Assembly (NCBI GenBank): GCA_947629565.1
Contig: CANREG010000014.1
Span: 1-52,115 of the forward strand
Reading direction: 5' to 3'
DNA length: 52,115 nt
DNA from: an uncultured Lachnospiraceae bacterium
GTDB lineage: Bacteria; Bacillota; Clostridia; Lachnospirales; Lachnospiraceae
In this document: positions 1-8,630 of the stretch, piece after piece
How the letters are laid out: each line of letters starts with the position of its first letter
Position numbering within the stretch: the first letter of the stretch is position 1
Program-made: the position numbers and the translations under genes
Notes under the pieces: model-generated
Told to the model about the DNA's origin: nothing
Database searches by the model: none
The model's input: the letters and a program-made list of their open reading frames with translations, nothing else

Positions 1-17
1 AATTTGACATCAAAAAA

Positions 18-50
18 GCAGACCACAAGCGGTCCGCAAGGTATTTTTTA
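18..50. terminator. candidate bidirectional terminator left of the IS
   Basis: Arms at 18-24 and 31-37 pair with one A-C mismatch around a six-base loop. An A-run lies on the left and a T-rich run on the right, so it could stop transcription from either side. It probably closes whatever gene lies before the window. The stem is short, so this is tentative. Confidence 0.4.
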
Positions 51-96
51 TTTATTCAACTGTCAAACTTCCGGGCATTTCATGGGCATGGCTTTA

Positions 97-121
97 AATA
101 TTAATAAAAGTAATTAAATTT
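97..121. repeat. left copy of IS target-site duplication
   Basis: An AT-rich 25-base stretch is repeated exactly at 1256-1280. The match grows to 27 bases (96-122 and 1255-1281) if the outermost complementary base pair of the element is counted as target rather than IS. The two copies directly abut the terminal inverted repeats, as expected of a duplication made on insertion. Confidence 0.85.
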
Positions 122-1255
122 TGTAGAGTTACAATTGATGTGACACTTTTCACTATACAAAAACGGCTGAGTCCTATAGAATGTTAATCACCACAAAAAC
201 GTTCTAAGAAAGGAAACTCAACCGTCATGAATATTATAACACATTCACAACGATATTTGCCACATGAATTTAACACCAGATACCATGCCGTTAAACTTTA
301 CCGCACCGGCGTCGGCGTTGCCTTTGTCTGCAGACGCTATCATATCTCTAAATCCTCCCTCATGCGTTGGAATAAGAGGTATGACGGCACAAAAGAATCC
401 CTCTGTGACAAATCCCACAGGCCCCTTTCCAGACACCCCAATGCGCATACTGCGGAAGAACTCGCATGGATCCGTAATTACTTCCGCAGAAACCCCAACA
501 TTTCCGTCTGTGAACTTTATGGAAAACTCCTGACAGCAAAAGGCTACAAAAGGCACCCTGCCTCTCTCTACCGCATCTGCAGACGGCTGGGTTATTTTAA
601 CCATACTCCTGTCAAAAGGAAAGCATACAAGCCGAAACCATATGACACTCCCTCCCGGCTGGGCGTGAAATGGCAGATGGATGTGAAATATGTCCCCACA
701 GCCTGCTATGCCGGCAGCGTCCCTCAAAAGTTTTACCAGTATACCATGATTGATGAAGCTTCCCGGCAGCGGTTCCTCTTCCCTTATATGGAGCAGAGTA
801 GTTATTCCACCGTTGACTTTGTCAAAAGGGCAGTCGCCTATTTTGGATACCAGCCCCAAATCCTCCAGACGGATAACGGTGCAGAATTTACCCACCTGAC
901 AAAGACAGACCGGGAACATCCGCTGGACAGCTTATGCCACCACCTTGGGATTTTCCATCAAAGGATACGCCCCCGCACGCCCAGACACAATGGCAAAGTG
1001 GAACGAAGCCACCGCAATGACCAGGAACGATTTTATAACCATATGTCCTTTTATGACTATCCGGATCTGGCGGCTCAGATGAAACGGTATCTCCAGCGTT
1101 CCAATAACATCCCCATGCAGGTGCTGGGCTGGAAAACACCTTTACAGAAACGCCTTGAACTGGAAATGTAAATATAGCATACTGATTAACATTTATTATA
1201 GTACACTGTCTTTTTTTATTAAAAAAGTTGGTGTCACATCATTGACTAATATACA
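122..1255 (+). mobile_element. complete insertion sequence, ~1134 bp, with long target duplication
   Basis: The two ends are imperfect inverted repeats of about 25 bp (122-146 and 1231-1255), agreeing at about 18 positions, with an identical inner block TGATGTGACAC. Both ends begin TGTA. One transposase gene fills the interior. The element is flanked by exact direct repeats of 25-27 bp. Most DDE insertion sequences duplicate 2-15 bp; duplications of 24-29 bp are known for the IS1202 group. Family placement is my inference from the duplication length and the TGT ends; the transposase is shorter than the IS1202 protein and its integrase core resembles IS481. The intact frame, intact ends and perfect duplication suggest a recent insertion. 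Confidence 0.85.
227..1171 (+). CDS. DDE transposase (rve integrase core, IS481/IS1202-like)
   Basis: The 314-residue protein starts with a helix-turn-helix region (about residues 15-60, with SKSSLMRWNKRY) that should bind the inverted repeats. A second helical region precedes an integrase-type catalytic core. Candidate metal ligands are D152 (WQMDVKYV), D216 (QTDNGAEF) and E259 (GKVERSHR), giving a D-to-E gap of 42 residues, longer than the usual 35 of IS3/IS481. An AAAGGAAA ribosome site lies about ten bases before the ATG. No frameshift or internal stop is present, so the enzyme should be active. It is the only gene in the element. Its codon choice, rich in CCC, CGC and TCC, differs from the neighbouring genes and fits an imported sequence. 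Confidence 0.88.
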   Translation: MNIITHSQRYLPHEFNTRYHAVKLYRTGVGVAFVCRRYHISKSSLMRWNKRYDGTKESLCDKSHRPLSRHPNAHTAEELAWIRNYFRRNPNISVCELYGKLLTAKGYKRHPASLYRICRRLGYFNHTPVKRKAYKPKPYDTPSRLGVKWQMDVKYVPTACYAGSVPQKFYQYTMIDEASRQRFLFPYMEQSSYSTVDFVKRAVAYFGYQPQILQTDNGAEFTHLTKTDREHPLDSLCHHLGIFHQRIRPRTPRHNGKVERSHRNDQERFYNHMSFYDYPDLAAQMKRYLQRSNNIPMQVLGWKTPLQKRLELEM

Positions 1256-1280
1256 AATATTAATAAAAGTAATTAAATTT
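1256..1280. repeat. right copy of IS target-site duplication
   Basis: Exact second copy of the AT-rich stretch at 97-121, directly abutting the right inverted repeat. Between here and the next gene (1281-1384) there is AT-rich leader sequence with 7-bp inverted repeat arms at 1329-1335 and 1356-1362, which may be a weak operator or 5' hairpin of the downstream gene. Confidence 0.85.
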
Positions 1281-1384
1281 TTACTGGAAATTATATTTAT
1301 AATGTTATATAATATATTTAAGTCTATGCCTGTAATCTTATAACGCAGGCAGAAGTTACAGGATTCTTGTTATGGAGAGGGAAC

Positions 1385-3700
1385 ATGGGTAAACGAAAGA
1401 ATATTGCATTATTTGTGGCTATGATTGAAAATGATTTTTCCTATGCGGTCTGCGAGGGGGCGTTAATGGGTGCGGCGGAGATTGATGCGAATCTGTATAT
1501 TCTGCCGGCAGGAATTATTGATGCGAAGTATGATGATTATGATGCAAACTGCTACCGTTATCAGTACAATACCCTTTATTCTTTTGTCAATTCCAAGGCT
1601 TTTGACGCAGTGATTTTGGAATATGGAACGATTACCTCCTTTATGGATGCCAAGCAGAAGCGGGATTTTTTGGAGAAGATTGTGGATGTTCCGGTTATTC
1701 TGCTCGCAGGGCAGGAGGAAGGATATTCCAGCATATGCGTAGATAACAGGGCGGGCTTAGAAGAGGCAATTATGCATTTGATCCATGAGCATCATTGCCA
1801 AAAGATCGGTTTTGTCAGTGGTCCGGCCACCAGTCAGGATGCGGTGGAACGGTTAGAGGTATACCGGGATACCATGAAGCGGGAAGGTCTTTATCAGGGA
1901 GAAGACTGGGTTGTGTATGGCAATTTTTCCGAATTTTCCGAGGATGCGGTAGCAGATTTACTAGACCGCCATCCGGATATAGAAGCCATGGTATTTGCCA
2001 ATGACCAGATGGCTTTAGGCGGATATAATGTAATGAAGCAGCGGGGGCTTGAGCCGGGAAAGGATATTCTGGTAACCGGTTTTGACAATAGCTCCCTTGC
2101 CATGCTGTTAGAGCCTCATCTTACCAGCGTCAAGGCTGACACCAAGGAGCTTGCCTACCTGGCTGTATTAGAAAGCCTGAATGTGATGAAGGGTGAGAAG
2201 GTCAACAAGTATGTAAAGTCCCGTCTGATTGCCAGAGAATCCTGCGGATGCAGGGCAGGCGGCACCGTTATTATGAATGATGATTATTCCGACACCAGTC
2301 TGACACCGGAATTTGCAGTAAAGTTAGCAGACGAGATTTTTAACAGATATTTCAGCAATTATTTTGAGAGCGCCAGAACGGTGCAGATGAAGCAGATTGT
2401 AGAGGATTATTTCAAATATTACTTTAGCTTAGTCAAAGAGGATGGAACCTTGGAATTAGATCCCCAGGAGTTTTCCAGACAATATCTGCTTTACAGCCAG
2501 ACCTATATCAAGGGTTATATTGATTTGAATATGTTCCAGACGGTCAATTATATCCTGTGTGAATATGTGAGCCAGCACATTGAAAACGAGCAAAGCCGTC
2601 TTCAGTTGTTAGAGGAGGTGTCCTCGACCAATCAGGAATTTATGACCGTGCTGACGCAGCATATGATGGCTACCAACGAAAAGGTTAAGGTATTCGAGAT
2701 TGTTCTTACCAATATTACAAGGGATATGCTCCAGTTTTCGGAGTCCGAAAAGAAGAAATATAATTCTGTCATCAGCAAATTCCAGCGGATGGATTTTGCT
2801 TCGGGTTATATTCTCACCTATGGAAAGGGAATAACGCACAAGGACGGAGATATGTGGGTACAGCCGGAGGAGTTTTATGTGAAGGCGTACCATGACCGGG
2901 ATGACGTTCATCTCTTTGACGGTAAGGAGAAGAGCATTAAGACGGAGGATGTTTTTTCTTCCGAGATTATGCCTCAGGATCACCGCTGCAATATGCTGGT
3001 GATGCCGCTGTTTTCCGGTGAGGATGTGTACGGTATTATGATGACGGAATCCGAGGTGGATTATTTCCGGTATGCTTCCCAGATTGCCTGCCAGATCAGT
3101 GTGTCTGTGGAGATTATAGAGATTTTGAAAAAGCAGAACGCCATTAAGCAGGAATTGGAAAAGAACCTTGCCAAGATGGAGGAGAGCAACCGGGTACTCG
3201 ATGCGATGAGTCATTCGGATCCTCTGACAGGCATTAAGAACCGGCGCGGTTTCTTAGATACGGTGAATAAGATTCTTTCGGATGAGAAGTGCTATGGACA
3301 GAAGGCGATTGCCGTCTATGCGGATATGGATAATTTAAAAATTGTCAATGACGAGTTTGGCCATGATGAGGGAGATTTTTCCTTAAAGACCATAGCCCAT
3401 GCCCTTTCCGAATCCTTCCGCTCTTCGGATGTGGTTGCCAGAATGGGCGGCGATGAGTTTGCAGCCTTTGCCATTGTCAGCCATGATAATTTTGCGGAGA
3501 CTTTAAAAAACCGGATTCACAGTATATTGGCGGAGTTAAATAAGAACGATAAGCCGTACTATGTGAATATGAGTATAGGAACCCATGAATTTATCATTGA
3601 AAAGGATTTGAATCTGGACCATATCTTAAATGCGGCGGATGAGGATCTTTACCGGGAGAAGAAGAATAAGAAAAAGGTGATTTACAAAGAAAAGAGATAG
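1385..3700 (+). CDS. LacI-type sugar-sensor domain fused to GGDEF diguanylate cyclase
   Basis: Predicted to make cyclic di-GMP in the cytoplasm under control of a small ligand. Residues 1-290 or so resemble the periplasmic-binding-protein-like sensor half of LacI/GalR repressors (KRKNIALFVAMIENDF; DQMALGGYNVMKQRG; VTGFDNSS), but no DNA-binding helix-turn-helix precedes it and there is no signal peptide. The sensor ends in ESCGC. A helical, GAF-like middle follows. The C-terminal GGDEF domain carries the intact GGDEF motif (688-692) and an RxxD inhibitory site, RSSD (679-682), so product feedback is expected. The frame is open from a TTG at 1367, but the strong GGAGAGGG at 1374-1381 supports the ATG at 1385. 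It is monocistronic, closed by the terminator at 3725. The ligand is unknown. Confidence 0.88.
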   Translation: MGKRKNIALFVAMIENDFSYAVCEGALMGAAEIDANLYILPAGIIDAKYDDYDANCYRYQYNTLYSFVNSKAFDAVILEYGTITSFMDAKQKRDFLEKIVDVPVILLAGQEEGYSSICVDNRAGLEEAIMHLIHEHHCQKIGFVSGPATSQDAVERLEVYRDTMKREGLYQGEDWVVYGNFSEFSEDAVADLLDRHPDIEAMVFANDQMALGGYNVMKQRGLEPGKDILVTGFDNSSLAMLLEPHLTSVKADTKELAYLAVLESLNVMKGEKVNKYVKSRLIARESCGCRAGGTVIMNDDYSDTSLTPEFAVKLADEIFNRYFSNYFESARTVQMKQIVEDYFKYYFSLVKEDGTLELDPQEFSRQYLLYSQTYIKGYIDLNMFQTVNYILCEYVSQHIENEQSRLQLLEEVSSTNQEFMTVLTQHMMATNEKVKVFEIVLTNITRDMLQFSESEKKKYNSVISKFQRMDFASGYILTYGKGITHKDGDMWVQPEEFYVKAYHDRDDVHLFDGKEKSIKTEDVFSSEIMPQDHRCNMLVMPLFSGEDVYGIMMTESEVDYFRYASQIACQISVSVEIIEILKKQNAIKQELEKNLAKMEESNRVLDAMSHSDPLTGIKNRRGFLDTVNKILSDEKCYGQKAIAVYADMDNLKIVNDEFGHDEGDFSLKTIAHALSESFRSSDVVARMGGDEFAAFAIVSHDNFAETLKNRIHSILAELNKNDKPYYVNMSIGTHEFIIEKDLNLDHILNAADEDLYREKKNKKKVIYKEKR

Positions 3701-3724
3701 AATGTTGATTCATAAAGGAATATG

Positions 3725-3768
3725 ACCGGCAGATGCTTTTGATAAGGGTATCTGCCGGTTTTTTCTTT
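3725..3768 (+). terminator. rho-independent terminator after the GGDEF gene
   Basis: A perfect 10-bp stem (3725-3734 with 3750-3759, ACCGGCAGAT/ATCTGCCGGT) is followed at once by a T-rich run. It separates the sensor-cyclase gene from the MarR gene. Confidence 0.9.
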
Positions 3769-3824
3769 TGCTGCAGGGGAATGAGAGAAGGGAAAAAACG
3801 CTCTGTTTGACAGGGGTGCGCGGT

Positions 3825-3853
3825 GTTGACAAAATTTCTCAACAGAATATAAT
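3825..3853 (+). promoter_or_regulatory. promoter of marR-type gene with overlapping palindromic operator
   Basis: TTGACA at 3826-3831 and TATAAT at 3848-3853, spaced by 16 bases, are both consensus hexamers. A 19-base near-perfect palindrome (GTTGACAAA, central A, TTTCTCAAC; 3825-3843, one mismatched pair) covers the -35 element and most of the spacer. MarR regulators commonly bind such sites to repress their own genes, so autoregulation is the natural inference. Confidence 0.75.
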
Positions 3854-3907
3854 TGTAATATGGTTTGAAAAACAGGTGAAATACAGACGGGAATAGCGGG
3901 GATGAAT

Positions 3908-4444
3908 ATGGAGCAGGATTTTGATGAAATTACCGGCGCGGTATACCGGATGCTGCACAGGATACATTGCGGTAAGGACAAACTGAATATGGACAGCGAC
4001 TTGTCCAATGTGGAATTTTTTCTGCTACTGGCAGTTTCCGTGCTGTTAGACGCCAAAAGCGGCAAATGCGGGTATCTAAAGTGCAGCGGAAAAGACAACG
4101 GGGAACTGCCAAAGGCGTCTCAGAAGCATTCAGAGGAAGAGGGAATTACCATAGGAGAGCTGAACCGGATTATGGAGACCTCGGTATCGGCAGTGTCTAA
4201 GAAGGTAACCATATTGGAAAAGAAAGGTCTTGTCACAAGAAGGACCTCCCGCACGGACCGGCGCCATGTCTATATCACCCTGACCGACCGGGGCAGGGAA
4301 ATCTGTCAGCGGGAAAAAGAGAAAAAATACGCCTATCTTCAGGAGATGATCAAGCGTATGGGCAGGGACGATATGAAGGACCTGCTTCGCCTGCTCAATC
4401 GTGCCTTTGACATTATGGAGGAGATTGAACAGGAGGAACAATAG
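3908..4444 (+). CDS. MarR-family winged-helix transcriptional regulator
   Basis: About 178 residues. The central winged helix is clear: ITIGELNRIMETSVSAVSKKVTILEKKGLV is the recognition region, followed by the wing with RRTSRTDRRHVYITLTDRG. N- and C-terminal helices should form the dimer interface. A charged insertion (around residues 47-77, rich in K, G, E and S) between the first helices and the winged helix is longer than in typical 140-150-residue MarR proteins. Two ATGs lie close together (3902 and 3908); GCGGGG directly abuts the first, so the second is better spaced and was chosen. Targets other than its own promoter cannot be told; purH follows but has its own promoter. Confidence 0.85.
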   Translation: MEQDFDEITGAVYRMLHRIHCGKDKLNMDSDLSNVEFFLLLAVSVLLDAKSGKCGYLKCSGKDNGELPKASQKHSEEEGITIGELNRIMETSVSAVSKKVTILEKKGLVTRRTSRTDRRHVYITLTDRGREICQREKEKKYAYLQEMIKRMGRDDMKDLLRLLNRAFDIMEEIEQEEQ

Positions 4445-4473
4445 ACATTTGTCTAAAAACTATGGAATATTCA

Positions 4474-4502
4474 TTTACAGATTTTATGAAAAATGGTATG
4501 AT
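4474..4502 (+). promoter_or_regulatory. predicted promoter of purH-glgB
   Basis: TTTACA (4474-4479) and TATGAT (4497-4502) are spaced by 17 bases. Just upstream, AGACA-TT-TGTCT (4443-4454) forms a small palindrome that begins at the end of the MarR stop codon and could be a regulator site. No purine riboswitch or PurR box was recognised in the short leader. Confidence 0.65.
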
Positions 4503-4552
4503 ATTGCATAGGTAATTGGATGCAAAGATACAAGCATGAGGAGGATTTAAGA

Positions 4553-6106
4553 ATGAGAGCACTGATTAGCGTATCCGACAAGACCGGTATTGTGGAGCTG
4601 GCGAAGGAATTGACGAAGCTTGGCATTGAGATTATCTCCACGGGAGGCACTTATCATAAGCTGAAAGAGGAGGGAATCGATGCCATTGAGATTTCAGACC
4701 TGACCGGTTTTCCGGAATGTCTCGACGGACGGGTTAAGACGCTTCACCCGGTTGTCCATGCAGGGCTTCTTGCCATGCGTTCCAACCCGGAGCATATGAA
4801 GACCTTAAAGGAACTGAATATTGAGACCATTGATTTTGTCATTGTCAATCTCTATCCCTTTAAGCAGACCATTTTAAAGCCGGGAGTGACAAGGGCTGAG
4901 GCGGTTGAGAATATTGATATCGGCGGGCCCACCATGCTTCGCGCAGCCGCTAAGAATTATCAGGATGTGGCTGTGGTAGTCGATCCGGCAGATTATGAGG
5001 TGGTGCTTAAGGAACTCAGGGAACAGGGCGAGGTTTCCCTAGATACCAAGTTCTATCTGATGGGCAAGGTATTTGAGCATACGGCGAACTATGACGCTAT
5101 GATTAATCATTATCTCCGTCAGCAGAGAGGGGACACCGCATGGCCGGAGACGCTGACATTAACCTTTGAAAAGGTACAGGAGATGCGCTATGGGGAGAAC
5201 AGCCACCAGCCGGCGGCCTTTTACCGGGAAATCGGCAATCTGAAAGGTTCTCTGACTGGCGCAAAGCAGCTTCATGGCAAAGAGTTATCCTATAACAATA
5301 TTAATGACACCAACGGAGCGCTTGAACTTTTGAAAGAATTTGACGAGCCTACCGTTGTGGGCTGCAAGCATGGCAATCCCTGCGGCGTTGGTTCTGACGA
5401 GACCATTTACAAGGCATGGCGGAAGGCGTTAGAGGCAGATGAGACCTCTATCTTTGGCGGTATTATTGTAGCCAATGGAACCATTGAGGAGGATATGGCG
5501 AAGGATATTTCCGAGATGTTTATGGAGGTGGTGGTTGCCCCTTCTTATACGGACAAGGCGTTAGAGATTCTTTCCGGCAAGAAAAATATCCGCCTTTTGC
5601 AGCTTGACGATATCAGTGCAAAGCAGCCGGCCGGTTCTCTGGATATGAAGAAGGTGAACGGCGGTATTGTGGTACAGACGATCGACAGCGAATTGTACCA
5701 TGAGGAAGACTTAAAGGTAGTGACGAAACGGCAGCCGACAGAGCAGGAGATGGAGGATTTAAAATTTGCATGGAAGGTAGTTAAATATGTGAAGTCCAAC
5801 GGAATTGCCTATGCAAAGAATAAGCAGACAGTGGGAATCGGACCGGGGCAGGTAAATCGGATCTGGGCTACGGAGCAGGGAATTGAACATGCCCGGACAC
5901 AGATTGGCGAGGATGCCATTAAGGGCGCGGTTATGGCATCCGATGCGTTCTTCCCCTTTGACGACTGCGTGGAGGCTGCGGCAAAGGCCGGAGTGACGGC
6001 GATTATCCAGCCCGGCGGGGCTATGCGCGACCAGATGTCGATTGACAAGGCGGATGAATATGGAATTGCCATGGTATTTACCGGTATGCGGCATTTCAGA
6101 CATTAG
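4553..6106 (+). CDS. purH: bifunctional AICAR transformylase / IMP cyclohydrolase
   Basis: Catalyses the last two steps of de novo IMP synthesis: formylation of AICAR with 10-formyl-tetrahydrofolate, then ring closure. The 517-residue length fits the full bifunctional enzyme. The N-terminal MGS-like cyclohydrolase domain (1-200) shows [29 protein letters not shown] and [16 protein letters not shown]. The transformylase domain follows with the catalytic Lys-His pair at 272-273 ([10 protein letters not shown]) and ends GMRHFRH. The frame is open from 4520, but GAGGAGGA at 4539-4546 points to the ATG at 4553, which gives the family N-terminus. No other pur gene is adjacent. The 45-base gap to glgB lacks a terminator, so the two may be cotranscribed. 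Confidence 0.97.
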   Translation: MRALISVSDKTGIVELAKELTKLGIEIISTGGTYHKLKEEGIDAIEISDLTGFPECLDGRVKTLHPVVHAGLLAMRSNPEHMKTLKELNIETIDFVIVNLYPFKQTILKPGVTRAEAVENIDIGGPTMLRAAAKNYQDVAVVVDPADYEVVLKELREQGEVSLDTKFYLMGKVFEHTANYDAMINHYLRQQRGDTAWPETLTLTFEKVQEMRYGENSHQPAAFYREIGNLKGSLTGAKQLHGKELSYNNINDTNGALELLKEFDEPTVVGCKHGNPCGVGSDETIYKAWRKALEADETSIFGGIIVANGTIEEDMAKDISEMFMEVVVAPSYTDKALEILSGKKNIRLLQLDDISAKQPAGSLDMKKVNGGIVVQTIDSELYHEEDLKVVTKRQPTEQEMEDLKFAWKVVKYVKSNGIAYAKNKQTVGIGPGQVNRIWATEQGIEHARTQIGEDAIKGAVMASDAFFPFDDCVEAAAKAGVTAIIQPGGAMRDQMSIDKADEYGIAMVFTGMRHFRH

Positions 6107-6151
6107 GATTGTCTGTAGTATAGAGAACAGGAGAGCAAAAAGGAGGTCTTT

Positions 6152-8455
6152 ATGAATATTAAGATTGAGCAATGGATGAACTGGATACTGTATGATGAGC
6201 TGATTGAAGGCAAGATTAATGCGCCAAAGCAGCTGCTTGGCAACCATGATTACGGGGAAGGGCAGATGATTACAGCATATAAGCCTCATTCATTAAGCTG
6301 TAAGGTAATTGCACCGACAGGGAAGACAGAATATGAGATGGAAAAGGTAGACGATAAGGGCTTTTATGCGCTGTATCTGCCCAAGAAGAAATTCAACGGC
6401 AACAAATACCGTCTGGTTACGAATTATCAGGACGGTTCCACTGTGGTTTCCGCCGATCCCTACAGTTTTGAGAGCCAGTTGACGGATTATGATATCTACT
6501 TGTTCTCCGAGGGCAACCATTGGGATATCTACAAGAAGTTAGGCGCGCACCCGATGAAGCTAGACGGCGTGGCCGGAACCTATTTTGCAGTATGGGCGCC
6601 TCATGCCAGAAGAGTATCCGTTGTAGGTGACTTTAATATGTGGGACGGTGCGCTTCATCCGATGAACATCAGCCAGACCGGTGGATTTTTTGAATTATTT
6701 ATTCCGGATGTGGGAGAGGATGCGGTTTATAAGTTTAACATTCTCACCCGTTACGGAGAGGAGATTTTTAAGGCAGATCCTTTTGCAAACTGCTGTCAGT
6801 TCCGTCCGGACAACGCCAATGTGGTTAAGGATATTACCAAGTACCGCTGGAAGGACAGCGCATGGATGGAGAACCGGAAGGGCCTTACCAGAACAGAGGC
6901 CATAAGAAAGCCAATGGCAATCTATGAGATGCACTTAGGTTCCTGGAAGAAGAAAATCGAAGATGACGACAGCGGATTTTTCACGTATCGGGAACTGGCG
7001 CCTATGGTAGCGGAATATGTAAAATATATGGGATATACCCACATAGAGCTTATGGGAATTGCCGAATATCCCTTTGACGGTTCCTGGGGTTATCAGGTGA
7101 CCAATTATTATGCGCCTACCAGAAGATACGGAGATCCGGAGGATTTCATGTATTTTGTGGATTATATGCACAAGAATGGTATCAGCGTGATTTTGGACTG
7201 GGTTCCCGCCCATTTTCCGCGGGACGCTCACGGTCTTGGCAAGTTTGACGGAATGGCTCTTTACGAGCATCCGGATTCCAGAAGAGGCGAGCATCCGGAC
7301 TGGGGTACCTATATTTTTGATTACGGCCGCAACGAGGTTTCCAATTTCCTGATTGCCAATGCAATCTTCTGGGCAAAGGAGTATCATATCGACGCTCTGC
7401 GAGTGGATGCCGTGGCGTCTATGCTGTACTTAGATTACGGCAAACAGGACGGCAACTGGCTGCCCAATGAGGACGGCGGTAATGAGAACTATGACGCCAT
7501 TAAACTTTTGATGAAACTGAACAAGACGATTGAAGATTTGGATATGGGCGTCTTTGTTATTGCGGAGGAATCCACAGCATGGGCGGGCGTAACCGCACCG
7601 GTTGCCATGGACGGTCTGGGCTTCCTGTTTAAATGGAATATGGGCTGGATGAATGACTTTTTGGATTACATGAAGTTAGATCCTTATTTCCGCCAGTTTA
7701 ACCATAACCGCCTGACGTTCAGCCTGATGTATGCCTATTCCGAGAATTTCATTCTGGTGATTTCCCACGACGAGGTGGTTCACCTGAAATGCTCTATGTT
7801 AAATAAGATGCCGGGACTGCATGATGACAAATTTGCAAATCTTCGTACCGCTTATGGATTTATGTACGCACATCCGGGCAAGAAGCTCTTATTTATGGGA
7901 CAGGAATTTGCCCAGCTGCGGGAGTGGAGCGAGGCCAGAAGCCTTGACTGGTTCCTGTTAGACGGTGAAGATTCCCGGTTCCACAAGGGAATGCAGAATT
8001 ATGTGAAGGCATTGAACCAGTTATATCATGATTATGACGCTATGTATTACAATGATCAGGATCAGATGGGATTTGAGTGGATTAACTGTGACGATCCACA
8101 GAGCAGTATCGTCTCCTTTATCCGCCGGGGTTCTACCGCAAAGGATCAGCTTTTGGTCGTAAGCAATTTTACGCCTATTGACAGGGACGGCTTTATTGTA
8201 GGGGTTCCATGTTCCGGCAAGTATACGGAGATTCTAAATTCAGACGCTGAGGAGTTTGGCGGCCTTAACAGGGTAAATGCTGCGCCGATTAAAGCGGCAA
8301 GCGAGCCATGGGATGGAAGAAAATACTCAATCACCATGCATCTGCCGCCGCTGTCTACGGTCATCTTTAAGTATGACTATAAGGAACCGGCGCCGAGAAA
8401 ATCGACGGCGAAGGCGCAGCCGAAGAATGGGACTTCTAAGAAGAAGGATAAGTAA
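6152..8455 (+). CDS. glgB: 1,4-alpha-glucan branching enzyme
   Basis: Introduces alpha-1,6 branches during glycogen synthesis. The 767-residue protein has an N-terminal extension, a CBM48 module (about 135-235, YFAVWAPHARRVSVVGDFNMW), a GH13 barrel and a C-terminal beta domain. Catalytic residues appear as the nucleophile D419 (DALRVDAVAS) and acid/base E472 (VFVIAEEST), with the third carboxylate in ISHDEVVH. The tail after about residue 745 is lysine-rich and low-complexity (KKKDK end) and is not part of the fold. AAAGGAGGT gives a strong ribosome site. No other glg gene is in the window; it stands alone after purH and ahead of a terminator. Confidence 0.95.
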   Translation: MNIKIEQWMNWILYDELIEGKINAPKQLLGNHDYGEGQMITAYKPHSLSCKVIAPTGKTEYEMEKVDDKGFYALYLPKKKFNGNKYRLVTNYQDGSTVVSADPYSFESQLTDYDIYLFSEGNHWDIYKKLGAHPMKLDGVAGTYFAVWAPHARRVSVVGDFNMWDGALHPMNISQTGGFFELFIPDVGEDAVYKFNILTRYGEEIFKADPFANCCQFRPDNANVVKDITKYRWKDSAWMENRKGLTRTEAIRKPMAIYEMHLGSWKKKIEDDDSGFFTYRELAPMVAEYVKYMGYTHIELMGIAEYPFDGSWGYQVTNYYAPTRRYGDPEDFMYFVDYMHKNGISVILDWVPAHFPRDAHGLGKFDGMALYEHPDSRRGEHPDWGTYIFDYGRNEVSNFLIANAIFWAKEYHIDALRVDAVASMLYLDYGKQDGNWLPNEDGGNENYDAIKLLMKLNKTIEDLDMGVFVIAEESTAWAGVTAPVAMDGLGFLFKWNMGWMNDFLDYMKLDPYFRQFNHNRLTFSLMYAYSENFILVISHDEVVHLKCSMLNKMPGLHDDKFANLRTAYGFMYAHPGKKLLFMGQEFAQLREWSEARSLDWFLLDGEDSRFHKGMQNYVKALNQLYHDYDAMYYNDQDQMGFEWINCDDPQSSIVSFIRRGSTAKDQLLVVSNFTPIDRDGFIVGVPCSGKYTEILNSDAEEFGGLNRVNAAPIKAASEPWDGRKYSITMHLPPLSTVIFKYDYKEPAPRKSTAKAQPKNGTSKKKDK

Positions 8456-8466
8456 GGAAAGGTAAA

Positions 8467-8514
8467 AAAAGAGATTGGACAACTGCCAGACAGGAATCCG
8501 GTCTCTTTTTTGTA
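8467..8514 (+). terminator. rho-independent terminator after glgB
   Basis: AAAGAGATTGGA and TCCGGTCTCTTT pair using two G-U wobbles and are followed by a T-run. It closes the purH-glgB unit. Confidence 0.8.
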
Positions 8515-8554
8515 ATGGGAGAATAATTTATTATCACATATAAGCATATTTATG

Positions 8555-8583
8555 TGGAAAAAACCAGCGGGAAATGGTATACT
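8555..8583 (+). promoter_or_regulatory. weak candidate promoter of PAS-GGDEF gene
   Basis: TATACT at 8578-8583 is a good -10. The element 17 bases upstream, TGGAAA, matches the -35 consensus at four of six positions. Confidence 0.45.
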
Positions 8584-8630
8584 TTCCCTATTACCGATAA
8601 AGCGACAGAGTATGAAAGGGGCTTACAGAT

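Noticed and set aside
245-919. 224-codon frame on the minus strand inside the transposase gene
   Set aside because: It lies fully opposite a clear DDE transposase, has no ribosome site and no recognisable domain.
1242-1269. Outward TTGACT at the right IS end as -35 of a hybrid promoter for the GGDEF gene
   Set aside because: The only -10 at a fitting distance is TAAAAG, too weak to support a call.
1155-1343. 62-codon frame across the right end of the insertion sequence
   Set aside because: AT-rich, spans the inverted repeat and target duplication, starts inside the transposase end and has no ribosome site.
2609-3214. 201-codon minus-strand frame inside the LacI-GGDEF gene
   Set aside because: Shadow of a well-supported gene; composition is that of an antisense frame.
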